A stretch of DNA of 64,000 bases, taken from the NCBI RefSeq assembly GCF_048771995.1, contig NC_133030.1, forward strand, positions 10,866,001-10,930,000, written 5' to 3'. Made by a program: the position numbers and the translations under genes. Every line of letters starts with the position of its first letter. The stretch's first letter is position 1. This DNA is from Taeniopygia guttata. Taxonomy: Eukaryota; Chordata; Aves; Passeriformes; Estrildidae. Under the pieces are notes generated by a model. It was given only the letters and a program-made list of their open reading frames with translations, was not told where the DNA came from and did not search any database. Of the stretch, positions 47,701-62,700 are shown piece after piece.

Positions 47701-50700
47701 GGTATTTTCTCTCCAGGACCTTCAGATGTGCAGCTGAAGTTTATGTTGACAAGCTTAGTTAATTTAAAAGTTGCCTGGACTCCTCCAGGTGTTTGTCAGG
47801 TGTTTGGGGTTTGAATCCTGCCAACTGTCCACGTTCCCTGGGAGAAAATATTTCACTTTCAGTTTCTCCTTCTCCCTGGCTCTTCTGGTTTTTGTTTTTA
47901 GAGAAGAAAATCCCAATTTTAAGCCAATTGAATGTAGATCAAACTCTAGTTTTGTTTCAGGGCTGAATGAAGAAAACCCAGTTGTTTCTGCTTTCTTTGT
48001 GTGTAATAGGGCATGAGCCATGTAAGAAGAGTTCATCAAACAAAAGTTCTGCCAAAGGGGCAAAATAATTAATTTGCTAACACATGAACTAGGGGATGGG
48101 CAGATGTTCACAGGTAACATGTGAGCTTCAAGCTTGATGTGAGCTTGGTGTCTGGAGTTGGAAAGATGGCACATATTGCCTGTGCCTGGTAACTTGAGCT
48201 GCTGTCACTTTATCAGCTTGTCTGAGTTTCCTCCTGAGTGTAACCCTGGCTGGGGTGCAAAATGAGCAGTTCACAGGTGCTGCTGTCCTTGCTACACAAG
48301 AACTCTCACAGAGCAGCAGGTGGACATTTGAAGTTGATGTTACTTGGTTCAGTAAAATGTTGGCTTTCCCATGGGGAACAAGAACCTGTAGTAAAAGCTG
48401 GGATCAATTTTCCATTCTGGTAGCAGGAAGTTTGAAGCTGCCCATTGGTAGCAGCTCTCAATGCTTTTGTCCATGATTTGGGCCACCTGGATGTTCAGAC
48501 TTGTGAATGGCTCCAGAATGTCTCCTTGGGAGGTTTAGTTTGAAATTAATCTTTGGAGATTTAACATGGAACAAATAGTAAAATTCATTTCAGGCAGTGT
48601 ATTATAATCCTGAATCTTTCTTTTAAATCTCTCTTAGTAGGAATTTTGGATATCAAGCTTCAGGTCTGAAAACCCAAGCAGTTTATATGTGAAATCTTGT
48701 GATGATTGGTGCTTTGAGGTTTCAGGCTGGTCTGTTTTGGTTTTAACTGGTTATTGTAGAAAAGGGATTGTCTCACAGTGAGTTCAGTTAACTAGATGCG
48801 TGATGAATCCAAGGAGCTGTGAAATATCTTCTAGTTTCAGTTTTTCAGATACTGCTTTGGGGTTTGGATCATGGTTTTTGTTTGAAGAAAAAGACATGCA
48901 GAATATTGGGAGAGACACATTTGTTTTCTAGAATTCACTTGTAAAAGTAACTTTTTGGAACAAAAATGATGTGTAGAGCAAAATCCACGTCTTCTACAGT
49001 GTAGTCAACTTCCCTGTAAATTTTGAGTGCTTCTGTAGGAAATCCTGTATAGTGGTGATTTGGAAAGAGCATCTCTGCAGTCACCAAAACTTGGGTTTCC
49101 ACTCTTCTGTGACTTAATTCTGATTACTGAAAGCTTTTTCTGCTTCTGGGATTAATTGATCATGAAACTGCTGTCTCAGAACTGATATGTCCTTGTCCTT
49201 TGTTTAAAACTAATACATTATGCAGATATTTTTTCCTAAACCATCAAACTTCCCAGACTGTTGGGAAATATGCACCCACCAGAATATCTACTACTGTTAC
49301 TCAAAAAAATCAATTCCGTTTAAACAGATGGCATGTAAATGCTTTGTGTTCTGGAGTGTTGTTATTGTGTCCTTCCATCTTCCTGGCTCTAACTCAGGAG
49401 CGAAACAGCTTCTCAAATCTAGTGGGTTTTGAGAGGTTCTGAACCTCCTTGCTTTTTGATTTTTTTTTTTTTTTGGCTTGGTGTTTTTTTTGAGAAAATA
49501 GAAGTCAGGTTTTGGTTTGTGGGGTTTTTTGGTAATTGCTGGGCAGTTTTAGCTGCAAAGCCATGAAAAGTGTGGAGGTGATGGTGGAGGACAGACAAAT
49601 TGCAATGCAGAGATGTAAAACAGGTTAATAAACTTCTAATTTTTAACTTTATTAAGCATTTATTTGGCTTCAATGTGAACTGTATTACACAGCTATTTTA
49701 AAGTTTGGGTTATCATAATTGCTTTTGTGCTGTCAAAAACATAAATTCAGTTTTTGAGATACCTCAGGAGACAAACTAGGAATGTCCTTTCCATCTTTTA
49801 TTAACTTGTAGTAGAGTTTGAATTACTAAAGATTTACTCCAGCTGTTGGCAGAGGTTACCTTGTCCCCTTGCAGTTTGTTGTGCACACTTGTGCTGCTGT
49901 AATTGGTAGAACCATAGCATTGAAATTATCTGGTTAAATATAGAGCCTCCCTCCTGCTCCTGACCCCCTTTTTTAAGGGTTATTTTTAATCTGATGATTC
50001 CAGTGATCCAGTTTGCAGCACAGCACTGCAAATGGTGGCTCAGTGGTCAGGCATTTCTAAAACCAGGGTAGGTTTGGAGGGTAATGCCAGGTAACTGCAG
50101 TTTTTGCTTCCACTTCAAGATGATCTTTTTGAGACAGTTCAGAGGAGGTGAAGATAATTGTCTATTAGTGCAGTAAAGTAAGTAGTTTTGGATTCCTATT
50201 CAAGTAAAATCCATGGCATACTTAAGCAATGAGCACCACAGTCCCAAGAGCCTGTTAGTGGTGCTTTTTCCCCCAGAAAACCCCAAAATACTTAAGGTGT
50301 CCCAGTGGAAAAAGCTGAAGCAGAGTGGCTTGCTGCCTGCAGAACTGGGAGCTGCTGACTCATGAGCTGTTCAATACACAATTCATGTGCTCAGTTTGCC
50401 CCTGGATGATTTTTTTTCCTGCTGGTTTGGTTTTCATGCTCGGAGGTATCTGTCTGAGCAGTGAGGGTGAAGTGTAAGGAGAGGTAAGATGAAGAGAGTC
50501 TTCCCCTTTTGCAGGCAGTGCAGGAATTTCACTGCAGCTCTAATTGTTTTACAGCTCTAATGCTGCTCTTGGACTGCTGTTAGTTGACAGTGCAGATTAA
50601 AAAGGAAGGCATTTTACTTAATATTTCTGTGTAATGCAGCTTTGGATCTTACAAGTGCTTTGCAATGATAGAAAAATGCTTACTTGGCAGTCAAAATCTT

Positions 50701-53700
50701 TGTGGTAACATTTAACTAAATGCACATTGACTTGTCCTCTGCATTGCAGCTGACAGGGCTTTCCTCTGCTTTTACCTTCCCAACAGGAATATTTTGTAAG
50801 AAGGAAATGTGAGGACAAGTAACCTTTCTTCTGTTCCTAACAGAAAGAGACATATTACCCTTGGTTTTTTAGTTGAATAAAAATAAGCAAAGCATTTACA
50901 TTAGACCTAAGAGTATTTGACCATTCAAGAAAAACCTTGTGCATTGTTCAGTATGTTACTGCAATAGCTTAATCTGAAAGGACCAACCATGCATGGAAAT
51001 GGTATACAGAAAAAAATTGTAGTTATTTAGGGTATTTCTGCCTCTTCCCTCCCTTATACCCTCAGCCACCAAAATGGATTCTGTGTCTCACAGTGTAATT
51101 TTGCAATGTATGTTGTTTTTTTCAACAAAGTCAAAGTAGTGTTCTGGATTACAGTGTTCCACCCATTTTGTTTTACTGTTGTTGTTTATGGGTTTGTATT
51201 GGAAACTGGATCACAGAATTTGTTTTAGTGCATTTTGTAGACCCTGTTCAAGCTGGCCCTTGTTTGCACTCTGTTTACTAAGCAGCCTCACAAACAATTG
51301 CATCAGGGTGACCAAGGGAATTATAATCTGCAGCAGGGGAGCCAGTGATTTGAGCAAGTAGGAGCTTCCTTTGAAATGTGCTTGTTTGCAAAGCCCCTTT
51401 GCTTTAGGATTTCAGCCATCAGAGGTGTGGGTTGACCTGGCTTTGCACAGGGGCATTGCAGTGGTTCAGTTCTTTTACCTGCCTTTTGGCTGCACAGCTT
51501 AGCCACATTCTCCCAAATCAAGAGACTGTCCTGTGATTGTCCAAGCATGTCATCATCTGTTCTGAGATCAGGATGGAGAAGAGTAACCTGGCTTGCTTCC
51601 TGTTGAGATAGATTAGCACTGTGCCAAATGTTCTCCAGGCTGCTTTTTTGATCTGTTAGGAACTGTGGCTGCTGCATTTATTGTACCCAGCATGAAACGC
51701 CCAGTGATATATTTTTGGAGCTCTGCAAGTTCTTGCTTTGACTTTGCCTAGGCCATTGATGGTTCTGATACACTGGAAGGTGAAGTAGTTAAATGTTCTG
51801 TCTGACATGGAGGACTTGTAAAGATCCAGCACCAAAAAAGATACCAAAAGGACCAAGCCTCATAAGGGTGATAAGGTTTCAGGAAATAATGATGGGCATC
51901 AAATATTTCAGAAGAGGAGCTTGCTTGATGAACTGTTCCACAGACTTTGATCTTTCCAAAAGTCTGAGACTGAGCATAGAAGTTAAATTAACTAGAAAAA
52001 TACCAGTAAAATGTTTTAACTAGTAAGTCTGAAGTGAAGAGCAGCAGCAACCAAACAAGGTGTCAGTTAGTGGTGAATGTAAACCCTGAGGCAGGGTGGT
52101 ATCGGGGTTTTGATTCTTTGACATTCAGAGTTAAGTGTTCTCCTGCTTCTTGTGTTTTGTCATCCTAGATTGGGAAGATAATGGCTAAGGATTTCTTTTA
52201 ATAATGTTTTTAATTACATAATGGCAAATTCATTCAAAATACAGTCATTTGTGATAATATGGAAATTGTGAAAACGGTGGAATAAAATTAGGTGTGTTAT
52301 CTTTAGGGGCTTTGCTTCCTTTCGCAGGCGCTTTGTAGTTAGCCTGTAGAATCTGTCAGTGGAGCACACAGGAGTTTTACCTGCTTTTGGCTGATGCCAC
52401 TCTTCCGTGTGGTTTCTGTTTAAGCAGATAAGAAAACTGATCCTGCTGAAAAGTAGCCTAATGATTCTTTTTTCAATTTCTTCCTGTGGGGAAAAAAAAA
52501 TCCTAATGCCCTTGAACACAAACTATTTTAGAGCTATTAATATGAATTGTGTTGGTGGGCATTCTTGCACAGAGGATTAGAAACTGTTTAAAATTCTTTA
52601 CAACTATCTTAAGTGATGGAGCTAGAGAAAATTACAGTTCTGAATCTTAATAGCATTGACAGTGGGGGTTTGCAGTCAGATTTTTGGTATTGTAGTGATA
52701 AAATGGTGATAAGCTCTACCTCAACCCTCAGTTCAGCTCTCTGGTGTTTGGACTGAAGGACATGTGTATTGAGAGTGCTTGTTCCCTTAGGAGGAATGTG
52801 AAAGAGGAAATTCCAACTAGCCATGAAGACACTGTAATAGCCAAATAAACAAGATAAAAATATTTACCTCTTGGGAAAATATTTGCGTTTTAACCTAATT
52901 CTTCTTATTACACTTTTTGCAGGACAGTTATGTGCTTGTGTAACGTGGTACAGTCTGTGTAGTATAATATTACAGTGTATAATTTTGTTAGCACAAGTAG
53001 AAAAAAGCTTTAAACTGATTCTTGCCTCTTCATAACAGCATTTTTCTTTTGTTTCAGAGCAAACTTGATGATTACCAGGAACGAATGAACAAGGGAGAAC
53101 GTCTGAATCAAGATCAACTGGTAAAAACAACTAAAAAAATCCTAACCAAATCTCTGCTAAATCTTTGTGGGGATGAGTTTTTCCTGCCTCTCTTCTTTTC
53201 TTAAAGTAGGTTGTTACAGAACTTGATTCAGCAGCAGTTTTGCAGTTGTAAATAAAAAGCAAGTATCAATTTAAATTCAGTTGTATGGTCCAAACATGTT
53301 CATTGATACTTCAAGAAATTACCAGATGCTCAGTCTTACGTGAAGTCGAATCCTTAACAATTATTTTCCCAGTCTAGGATCAACAGCATTTTGTTGATGA
53401 TTTTTAACACTGAGAAAGTGAAGGGACAAAAATGTTCCCTCTTACTAATGCAGCTGTTGACACTTAAAAGAATTAAGTGCTTCCCTTGATCCCTTGGATG
53501 ATTTAATCTTCAATTTGGTAGTTCTTTGCCACCTGAAAACTGAAATATGAGATCTGTGTACTGTTAATTTGTAATGGCCTGTTGTGAAGATAAACCACGA
53601 TAGAGAATTGACAACATGTTGAGGAGGGAAGCTCATGGTTTTTATGAAGCTTGACTACCAGGCTTGATAAAAATAATCTTAATTTGGAGAAATGCATTAT

Positions 53701-56700
53701 TTTGTCACAGCAGGAATGTAAATGTCTCAGCCATATCCCCCTGATTTGATTCTGGTTTGATGTAAATTCTCAGTAATACCAAGTGGGTTGAGGAATTTGG
53801 TTTGCTTTGGTGCAGATCAGAGTATTAGGTTTAAGAAGATAGCAAAAGTAAAGATTTCTGGAGAAGGGGATATTATGCTCTGTATATTCTGATTTTGACT
53901 CTGACTTCATTTAACAATGCATTAATTCTCAAACTCTTCAGAAGTTTTGAGTTGCCAGATTGTTCTTCTCCCCATTCTCCCAGTTGTTAGTTTTTTTCAG
54001 GAACTGGCTGCAGCCAAACATGAAACCAGTCCATCATCCATGTGAGCACATAAAGGCATGTATGTTTAGCATATCTAAAGAAACTGGAGACCCCAAGGAC
54101 ATACACAAGTCTTTGATATCTGAGGCAGTGAAAATCTAAATTTGCCTTAACACAGTTGCAGTCCCATTCAGGGATCCTGTGTCTCACTTCAGAACAAAAA
54201 AATGTGGGAATTTATTGGAAGTATATATCCTGTTCTGTTGCTTATTGTTTACATTTGTGGTCTTTCTGGGTTTTTTTAAGGATGCGGTGTCAAAATACCA
54301 GGAAGTGACAAATAATCTGGAATTTGCTAAGGAACTGCAGAGGAGTTTTATGGCTCTGAGCCAGGATGTAAGTAAAGATCAAGCATTGCTATGTGGGTTA
54401 TCCAGACACTTTAAACTCTTCCACTGAGGCAGTAGTCACTTCTATTTACAAGGATGAATTGCCCTTGATGTCTTCTATGTTTGACTGTTTTCTTCTATTT
54501 TTTATAGTAGTTGATGTCAGGTTTTCTGAAGAATTTCTGATGTACTACATAAATGTATGGAAACAAGAATAATGTAATTTTATGACACAACACAAGTGTT
54601 GAAAATAGTGATCACAGAACCAGATCTGCCATGCAACATTAAAGATGGTCACTTGCTGCCATTGGTAACATTTTCTTAAATGGATTTCATAGGGTTTTCA
54701 CTTCTTCGTAATAACAATCTGAAACTACATTGTGGGACATTATTATTTTTGTAAAGGGTAAATTAACTGGATATTGTGAAATAGGTAATCTTTTGAATTG
54801 GTGTTTTATAAAGGATTCAGAATAATAACTGTAATCAAGAATTAAGTTCTAAAAATTTGGGAGTTCTGGAAAGAGCAGCAGCCTTGGAGCTGGCTGCTCT
54901 AAGGAGTGTAGTCATCTTGTGAACAGGCTGGGATAATTTGAAGGTTAGCAGCATCCTTGTTTTATAAACTGCTTTCTACATTGGCAGTGGCTGTAAATCA
55001 GTTTGTAGGACTAAGGCAACTTGTTTCCTTATTTTCTGGCATCACAGTTCCATCTGTGTTTATGGAATGTTAGTAATGAAGAACATTCCTTTTCTGGGTA
55101 AGTCTGTTGTGAAGTGTTTCTCTCATCAGCTTACTGCTAAGACAAGCCAATGAATGCAGGAGTACCAGATTGGTGCTGTGCTTTCAAATTGGTTGTAGTT
55201 TTCCCTGACTGCAGTTAATTGATTTTAAGTTACGTCTTTGATTTTTAAAAACAAAATTTTGATGTTTCAAGTGGGAAAGTTACCATCACAATAGATTTTT
55301 TGGAAGAGAATATTACATTTCCAGCTGAACTGGGGATGCTGGATGCTTGGATTAAGATGAAGAGTGGAAGAAACATCCTGAACGTTCAGAGTGGCACTGC
55401 ATTTAGATCTTGTGGAAGGTTCAGTGCAGAGCACAAAGCTGCTGATGATATGTCATCCTCTCCCTGCCTGCATCCGTGCTCCTTGCGCTGGGAATGCTGC
55501 AGTGGATGTACATGCTTGTTCCCTGGGGTGTGTGACTGGGGATCTCATGTCCAAGAATTTGTTGAAATCCTTTTTTGGACTTGCTGATCCTGTCTATCTC
55601 CCCAGCCTTTCATGGCAAAACATTCCATGAGTTCCCTCTTGTGGTGCATGAAAAAAACGGTCCTTTTGTTTATCTGTTTTAAGCTGATCTCCTGGTAGTT
55701 CCAATGAATGCTTCCTACTCTCGTGGGCTATGGTGAATAACCTCTCTGTTCCTGCTCTCTGTGTGGCCAGTGTGAAAAATCTGGATCACCCAAGCCTTTG
55801 CAAATGGATGAACTCAACACTTAGACTTTTCCCTTGCCTTCCTCTTTACCTTTTCTTAGCAATTGAAGACATTTCCAGACTGTTTTTCCCTTGGGTCCAT
55901 TCCAGATCCAGAAAACAATAAAGAAGACAGCTCGCAGGGAGCAGCTGATGCGAGAGGAGGCCGAGCAGAAGCGTTTAAAGACTGTGCTGGAACTGCAGTT
56001 CATTCTGGAGAAGTTGGGGGATGATGAAGTGCGCAGTGACCTCAAACAAGGATCCAGTGGGGTGCCAGTGCTGACAGAGGAGGAACTGACAATGCTGGAT
56101 GAGTTTTATAAGCTGGTTTACCCTGAACGAGACATGAACATGAGGTAGGGTAACAGCAAAGTGCTCCTCTTTCTAATTGCCAGTCAGTTAACAGTGTATT
56201 TAGTATGGTATTTTAAAGACTCAGTAAGAGATTAACTCTTTTTAATTAATTTTTAAGGTTGAATGAGCAGTATGAGCAAGCATCTGTTCACCTGTGGGAC
56301 TTACTGGAAGGGAAGGAAAAACCGGTTTGTGGAACAACCTGTAAGTACAGTCTCTGCATGAAAAGACAGCACACTAAATTCATGCCTGAACTAAAACACA
56401 CATCTGATATAAGAGAACATGGGTAGTTAATTATCTCTGAGGTCTTAGAGGAACTACTTTTTCTCAGCTCTTAGCTGGACTCTAACAGTGACTTGTGAAG
56501 TTTGTACTCTGTCTATGGTGTATTTTTTTATACTGGCTCAGCGTTACTCAGAACTGAAGCTCAGTCTATTTCTGCTATTTCAGCAGTACTTTGCTGCTGG
56601 TGGTACTCAGTAACAGTTCTTTGTTTTCTGCAAACCTGGGTGTGAACAAGGTGACCGTGTAATACATACACTGACATGGCCTTCCTTAGTGGGGATGTTC

Positions 56701-59700
56701 TCTCTCCCTTAGCTCCTGCCAAAAGTGTTGTGGTTTTGTCCTGTTTTCATTGATTAACTGCAGATCAGGGTGTGACCATGCCAGCCAGGCTGCTTTTATT
56801 TTAAATAATTCCCAAATAATTCCCAAATGCCTGGCCTAGGCAGCCAGTAATACTGCTTTGCCAATGGGGCTGATGTCTTCTGGGTTAAAGTGCCCTAGCA
56901 TTCATCTGAGGCACTGAGGGCAAGTGTTTTTTGCTTACAAATGCTCTTTTGAGCCACTTCGCCTCAGGGGAAGAACCGTCATGAATCAGGTGGTACCTGT
57001 GTAGATTTATTTTTGACAGTTAGTTGTTTTGGAAGAAATTGTCTTACAGTAATGGTTTTAAGTAACAGGAATAAAAGTCTAGTAACTAAATTTGTAAACT
57101 TGATCTCACTGTGAGGTGCTTCACAAGGCTTCTGAAGAGTTATATTTGTTCTAAAGATCCTTCTTGCCCTTCAGATTTTTCTGAATGACAGTGGGTTAAT
57201 TGTGGATTTATTGAATGTGACCCAGTAAGAGAAGAAATCCTGGACCAGTAGTGCTCATGGACTGACTTGGGGCAGCAACATCTTCCCAGCAAAAGGGTCA
57301 TAACATGTACATACAATCTTTGGGAGGGAAGGAAGGAGAAGATGATGAGGACTGAGGGGATGCTGATATTTCCCTGCTCCCTTTTCCCAGATAAAGCACT
57401 GAAGGAGATTGTTGAACGGATTCTTCAGACCAGTTACTTCGACAGCACCCACAACCACCAGAATGGGCTATGTGAGGAAGAGGAGGCAGCACCTGCACCT
57501 GCAGTAGAAGACACTGCAGCAGAGGCTGGTGAGAAGGGGAAAATGCCTTGTGACTGACACATTTGTGTTGTTCTGTCTTGTCTCTGCAGTCTTCAGAGTG
57601 ATTAAATTGCAAATGCAGTGTTCACCTCTAGCACTGAAACCATCCAAGATGAAAGTTTTGGCTGCCTGAGGCTTTTCCCATTTTCAGTGGTTCCCACCAG
57701 TTTAGAGATAGAAGGGAGCAGTTTCTGAAGCAGATAGTGTGATTGTATACTTAAGAAACCTGGGAATGTTGTATCCAATTTTAAGACAACTCAGGACTTT
57801 TTTCCCTTTTGTGGAGAAGGCATAGCTGAACATAACTCTCCCTAGCAAGAATTTAATGTGGGTTTATTTCTTTTTAATTCAAAGCTCTGAGAATATTTGT
57901 TATTACTAATCTCTGTTAACGTCCTTCTTTTTGTTTGTTTGTTTCTTTATTCTGAGACACAAGATTTTTTCATGTACTTTTGTGTCTTCTAGGTCTATAA
58001 TGTGAGGGTGGTTGGGGTCTTTATTTTTATTGTTTGGGGTTTTTTTTTTCCACGTAAATGGTTTATTTTTCTTGCAGAACCTGATCCAGCAGAAGAATTT
58101 ACTGAGCCAACTGAAGTTGAATCAACTGAGGTATTATTCACTGAAACACTGTCATTTTGTATACCTTCAATGCCACTTACTTTTACTTTCATACCCTTTC
58201 TTATTTTTATTTTAGTATGTAAACAGACAATTCATGGCAGAGACTCAGTTCAGCAGTAGTGAGAAGGAACAGGTAGATGAGTGGACAGTTGAAACGGTTG
58301 AGGTAAGATCTTGTGTACTGCAGGTAAAATTGCAATCCCTGTTTCTGCTGGCTCACAATTCATGATAGGTGTTAGTATTGCATCCCTTCTCCCCCAGTAT
58401 ATAAAAGAATACATTTATTTAAGGAGGCTTGGACTCACTTCTCAATTCTTTAATTGTGTACTTAACTCAGGAGTACCTAAAATAAAAAAAAAAATAAAAC
58501 CTATTTAGTCTAAGTTTGCAGAGAACTTGCTTTTCTTCATTAGTGGCCTGCTTGGGAAAACAAGACGTAAGAGTCTTGTGCTTAAGAAGACTTTAAAGAC
58601 TTTTTTTTTTTAAGTCTTTTTTTCTTTTTGGAGAATTTAGCTGCATATGTCAAACTTGACAGTTTATCTGCCCAGCTGATGACAGTGTGGTGTAGTTGTG
58701 CTTTCATTAAGAACAGGTCCCTGGAGATGGAGCTGAAAATGAGTAACTCAACTAAAGCTACTCCAGATTGCTTATGTGCATTATTTGATGTTAAAATATG
58801 CTTGTATGTGTGTACGTCTCTGCTTCCCAGAACTACAGCTCCTCAAGTATCTCACTTGTTACTCCTTTGCACTTGAGTGGCTGTTCACTTGTGCTGTTTG
58901 TGGTGCACTGGTGTTGGGATCTGTTCCCAGTTTGGGGATTTACACTCAGGCTTTGCTATGTGTACATGTCCGTGATTTTATTGCACTGGAACCTGTGGTC
59001 CTCGTGTACGGGAAGGTCAAGCCCCCCAGTTTGGTAAATTGGAGCTTGAGTTGTGTCTGTCTGGTAAAAACAAGTATGAGCAACTTCTTTCAGGTGCTGG
59101 AGAGTTAATTTTTGATTCTTTTAGCCTTCTGCAGCATCAAATTGCAGGTGGTCAGTTGTTTAGACTTTTCTTGGTGCCCTTGGCTGTTGTTAAGTATAGG
59201 AGTGGACTACGTGTTCTTAATCCTGTGAAGTGCTGAAAAAAATAGAGCAGCTGTTTTGATCTGATAAGCTAATCTGGCTGATTTTACATTGAGTCTGGCT
59301 GAAATTCCTATTTTACAGTGTTGAAGACCACTAAGAGATTTAATAATACTGAGGATGAGTTGTGAGACTCGTAAAACGGAGTAGACAGCTTTGCCATGTA
59401 TGTGAAGGAGTTTGGTAGTTCCTTGTCACAGTATGTAATTTACTTGCTTAAAAAACTATTAAATTATCACTGCCACTCCCTGCTACTGAATGTGTTTTAA
59501 GAATTATCTTAACAAACTGAAGAAATCCTCCAAACCCACACATTAAAGTCATGCTTGGTTGGAGTACTCTTAGAAGGCACAGTATTTTAAAATTAGTGAT
59601 TGATTGGCTTCAATTATGCCCATTTTATATCTGTGTTTCTACCAGGTTCAGTTCTCTGTAGTTCTTAATATAAGGAGTATGGATGAAGACATAATTCAGG

Positions 59701-62700
59701 TTGTAGTTCGGTATCAGACAGATTTCAGAAACTCATAGTTACCTAGTCAGCTGAATCTGGAATTGGATCAGCTTTGTTTTCTTAGGACAATACAAAGAAT
59801 CTGTACTTCAACTGCCCTTTCTGTCCCAATGTCTTGGACATGGTAGAAAGGAATAATTTAGAAAAAGTTAAAGTTGAAGCCTGTTTCTTCATAATAAAGA
59901 ACTTTATTTTCTCAGCTATAACACAAAAAAGGGAAATTGAGAATATCTGCCTGTAAAATTACTCTTCCTGGCACCACTATCTCCTTTCTCAGGAGACTGC
60001 AGCTGAATTGCTCTTTGGTAAGATCATGCCACAGAATGTGCACTGATAGTTGTGAATTTTGAAATCTGGAAGAGAACATGTGCTCAGAAGATCTCTGTAA
60101 TTGTTCACTAAGGGGGAGGATATCGTCAACTCCTCTTTTTCAGTAGCCTTCGAGTAGATGTGATACAGTCAGGATTTCTGTGGTGTGCTTCTAGATTAGA
60201 AGTAATGATGTCTTCACAAGGACATTTTTTGATGGTCCTTCCATAAGTTTTAAACTAAATCATTTGCTTGTGAATTTTCCAAGGGTATTTGGGTTATATG
60301 ATGTTCTAATTTTGGTGAAGATGTCCTTTATTGGTAATAGTATTCATGGACATTTTTTTATTGTTGTTTTGTGGGGTTTCAATTTTTTTTAAACGGCTTC
60401 TTCTGTAATTAATGCTTGACTGTGATTGTACACAAAGTTCTCTGTGTCTTAGATTGTGGAACTTCGGTTGGATGGATTTTGAGTAGAATTGAAAACTGTT
60501 CTCAGACTGATAATACAAGTTCATTCTGTTGGTTTGTGATGTCATTAAACTTGTGGTTTTACCTTTCCTTCTCTTTTTTCCCTGTCCCCTGTCAGTCTCC
60601 TTGTATTGTGTCTGGCAGCTTTGCCTGCTGACAAGGTTAACTTACCTCACACAACTTGAAATTTGTTCAGTTGTTTCACCGTACTGTGGTTTACTTGGTC
60701 AGAGTACCTGGTAGTGCTAATAAGACAGAAGGAATAGGCGCTGAACTGTTCCTCTTGACATCAGAAAAGGAGTATTGGAAATGATAATGTAAATTATGAA
60801 ATACCATATGAAGTTACTGGTGTACGGTTTGTGGAAAAAGGAAAACGTTGGATATTTTTGTCACTGTTGTGGGTTCTTGGTAATTCCATCAACTCATCTT
60901 TTTTTCTTGAAGATACTGAATTGTTTTAATGACTTGGACTCCATAAGTTGAGTGGTAGTGCTCAAATAACTTGAGAGTACTTTTGCTAACAATTATGCAG
61001 GGGATGAGTAGCTGCGGTTTTACCACTCAAATTTCACCTGATGCTTGCACTTCTCAGTTTTTAAGCTTTGTCATGTACGAAAGGTCTATCTATATATGTG
61101 CTCTAGATAATTTTTTTACTCACAAGGCTTAATTCTTAATTTGGAAACAGTCTATAATATGAAATTCAGGGACTGTTTGATAGACAAGAGTTGTGCTTGG
61201 TTTCTGGTGTGAACTGCCTCAGGGTGTATTTTTCATGGGAATTGTCAAATTGCCTCTCTGTAGTTTGCTGCCAGTGGTGATTTGGGTCTGAAGTGGATCT
61301 CAAAGAGGACTGTAGGCTCTGGTTAGTTTTTAGTTTTATTCAGATTTTCTGTTTGGGATTTGTTCAAGGAACAAGCCATTGAACTTGGTGATGCAACTGT
61401 ATTTGCAGAATGCTATGGACAAACAAGATTTGAAAATCTGGGCAGGCAGTAGGAATGCTGGAAGATGCTGTAGGTTTCTTGGAGAAATTAAAAAGAAATG
61501 TGCAGGCTTTGAGGGTGGATAGTGGCAGTGAAATGATGATAAGAGACAATGATATTTTTAAAGGGCATTTGTTGACATTGAAAATGGCACTTGTGGATTT
61601 CAGGAGCTGCCTAAAGAGCAGGCAAGAGACTGGTTAGGGCCATCAAAGTGCAGCTCTACCATCTTTGTCACTGTCTGTTTTCTAACTGTGTGCTGATGGA
61701 TGTTTGAGGTGCCCATGTCCAGCTTTGCTGGTTGCTCTGCTGTCTAATCAGGTGCTATCTGAAGGCCCATTGCAGTTTGTTCCTTTGTTGATGTTTGCCA
61801 CTTTGGGGTATGTCTGGTAAATCTGAGCTTTCTTGCCCTCCCTGATCTGTGCTTCTGCTTCTGGGCTTCTAGTGTTCCCTCACGGTGCTGTCTGGCAATC
61901 TTTGTCATGCAGTGCTGCCTGCTGTTCCTGAGACAGTAAATCAGGGAGCTAGGATAACAGTGTCTGTGAAGATTGACCATTAAGAAGTCTTAAGAAGGAC
62001 CAAAAAATTCTAAGTCCACTTATATTTACCAAAAAGCTATGAGAAAATAATTGTTCCCCATTTGTGCATATTTCTGAAGCTTACTCTTCCCCCACTTCCT
62101 TTAAATTTCCAAATGGTGATAAATTGCTGTCTCAAATCCTGCTCTAAAAAACTCCTTGTACTATTGAACAAATACTTTTCTCGTGAGGAAAAGAGTAGAT
62201 GGAGAGAAAAAGAGAACAGAGTGTGAGCTCTATAATCCTACGACTGCTCAGACGAGTAGCTGGCCACAGCATTGACCTGTCTAGGATGTAGTACTGTCCT
62301 TCAACACCGCTGCAGCAATTCCATCATCCATAGCCAGTTAGGCAATAGCCAGAAATGCAAGAACTCCTGAGTCACTTGAGTGCAGCACTGCCTTGAGCTG
62401 AAATTGCAGTTGGTTGTTGTCTCTTGTTAGGTTGTAAATTCCCTGCAGCAACAGACACAGGCGACGTCTCCTCCCGTCCCGGAACCTCACGCGCTCACTG
62501 CTGTGGCTCAGGCAGACCCCCTGGTCAGGAGACAGCGAGTACAGGACCTCATGGCACAGATGCAGGGCCCCTACAACTTCATGCAGGTATTTCTGTGCTC
62601 TGAACATTCATCTGTTTAACCCACAGCAGTGTGGATTTGATTTCTTAGTAGTTTTTTTTTTTTTTTCTCTCCAGGACTCAATGCTGGAATTTGAGAACCA

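Larger units (their letters stand above)
53121..55905 (+). other. CAPRIN1: CAPRIN1 introns flanking coding exon 3
   Basis: Two introns (53121-54280 and 54368-55905) surround exon 54281-54367. The second carries an ancient LINE remnant at about 55530-55800. Nothing else is recognisable. Confidence 0.8.
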
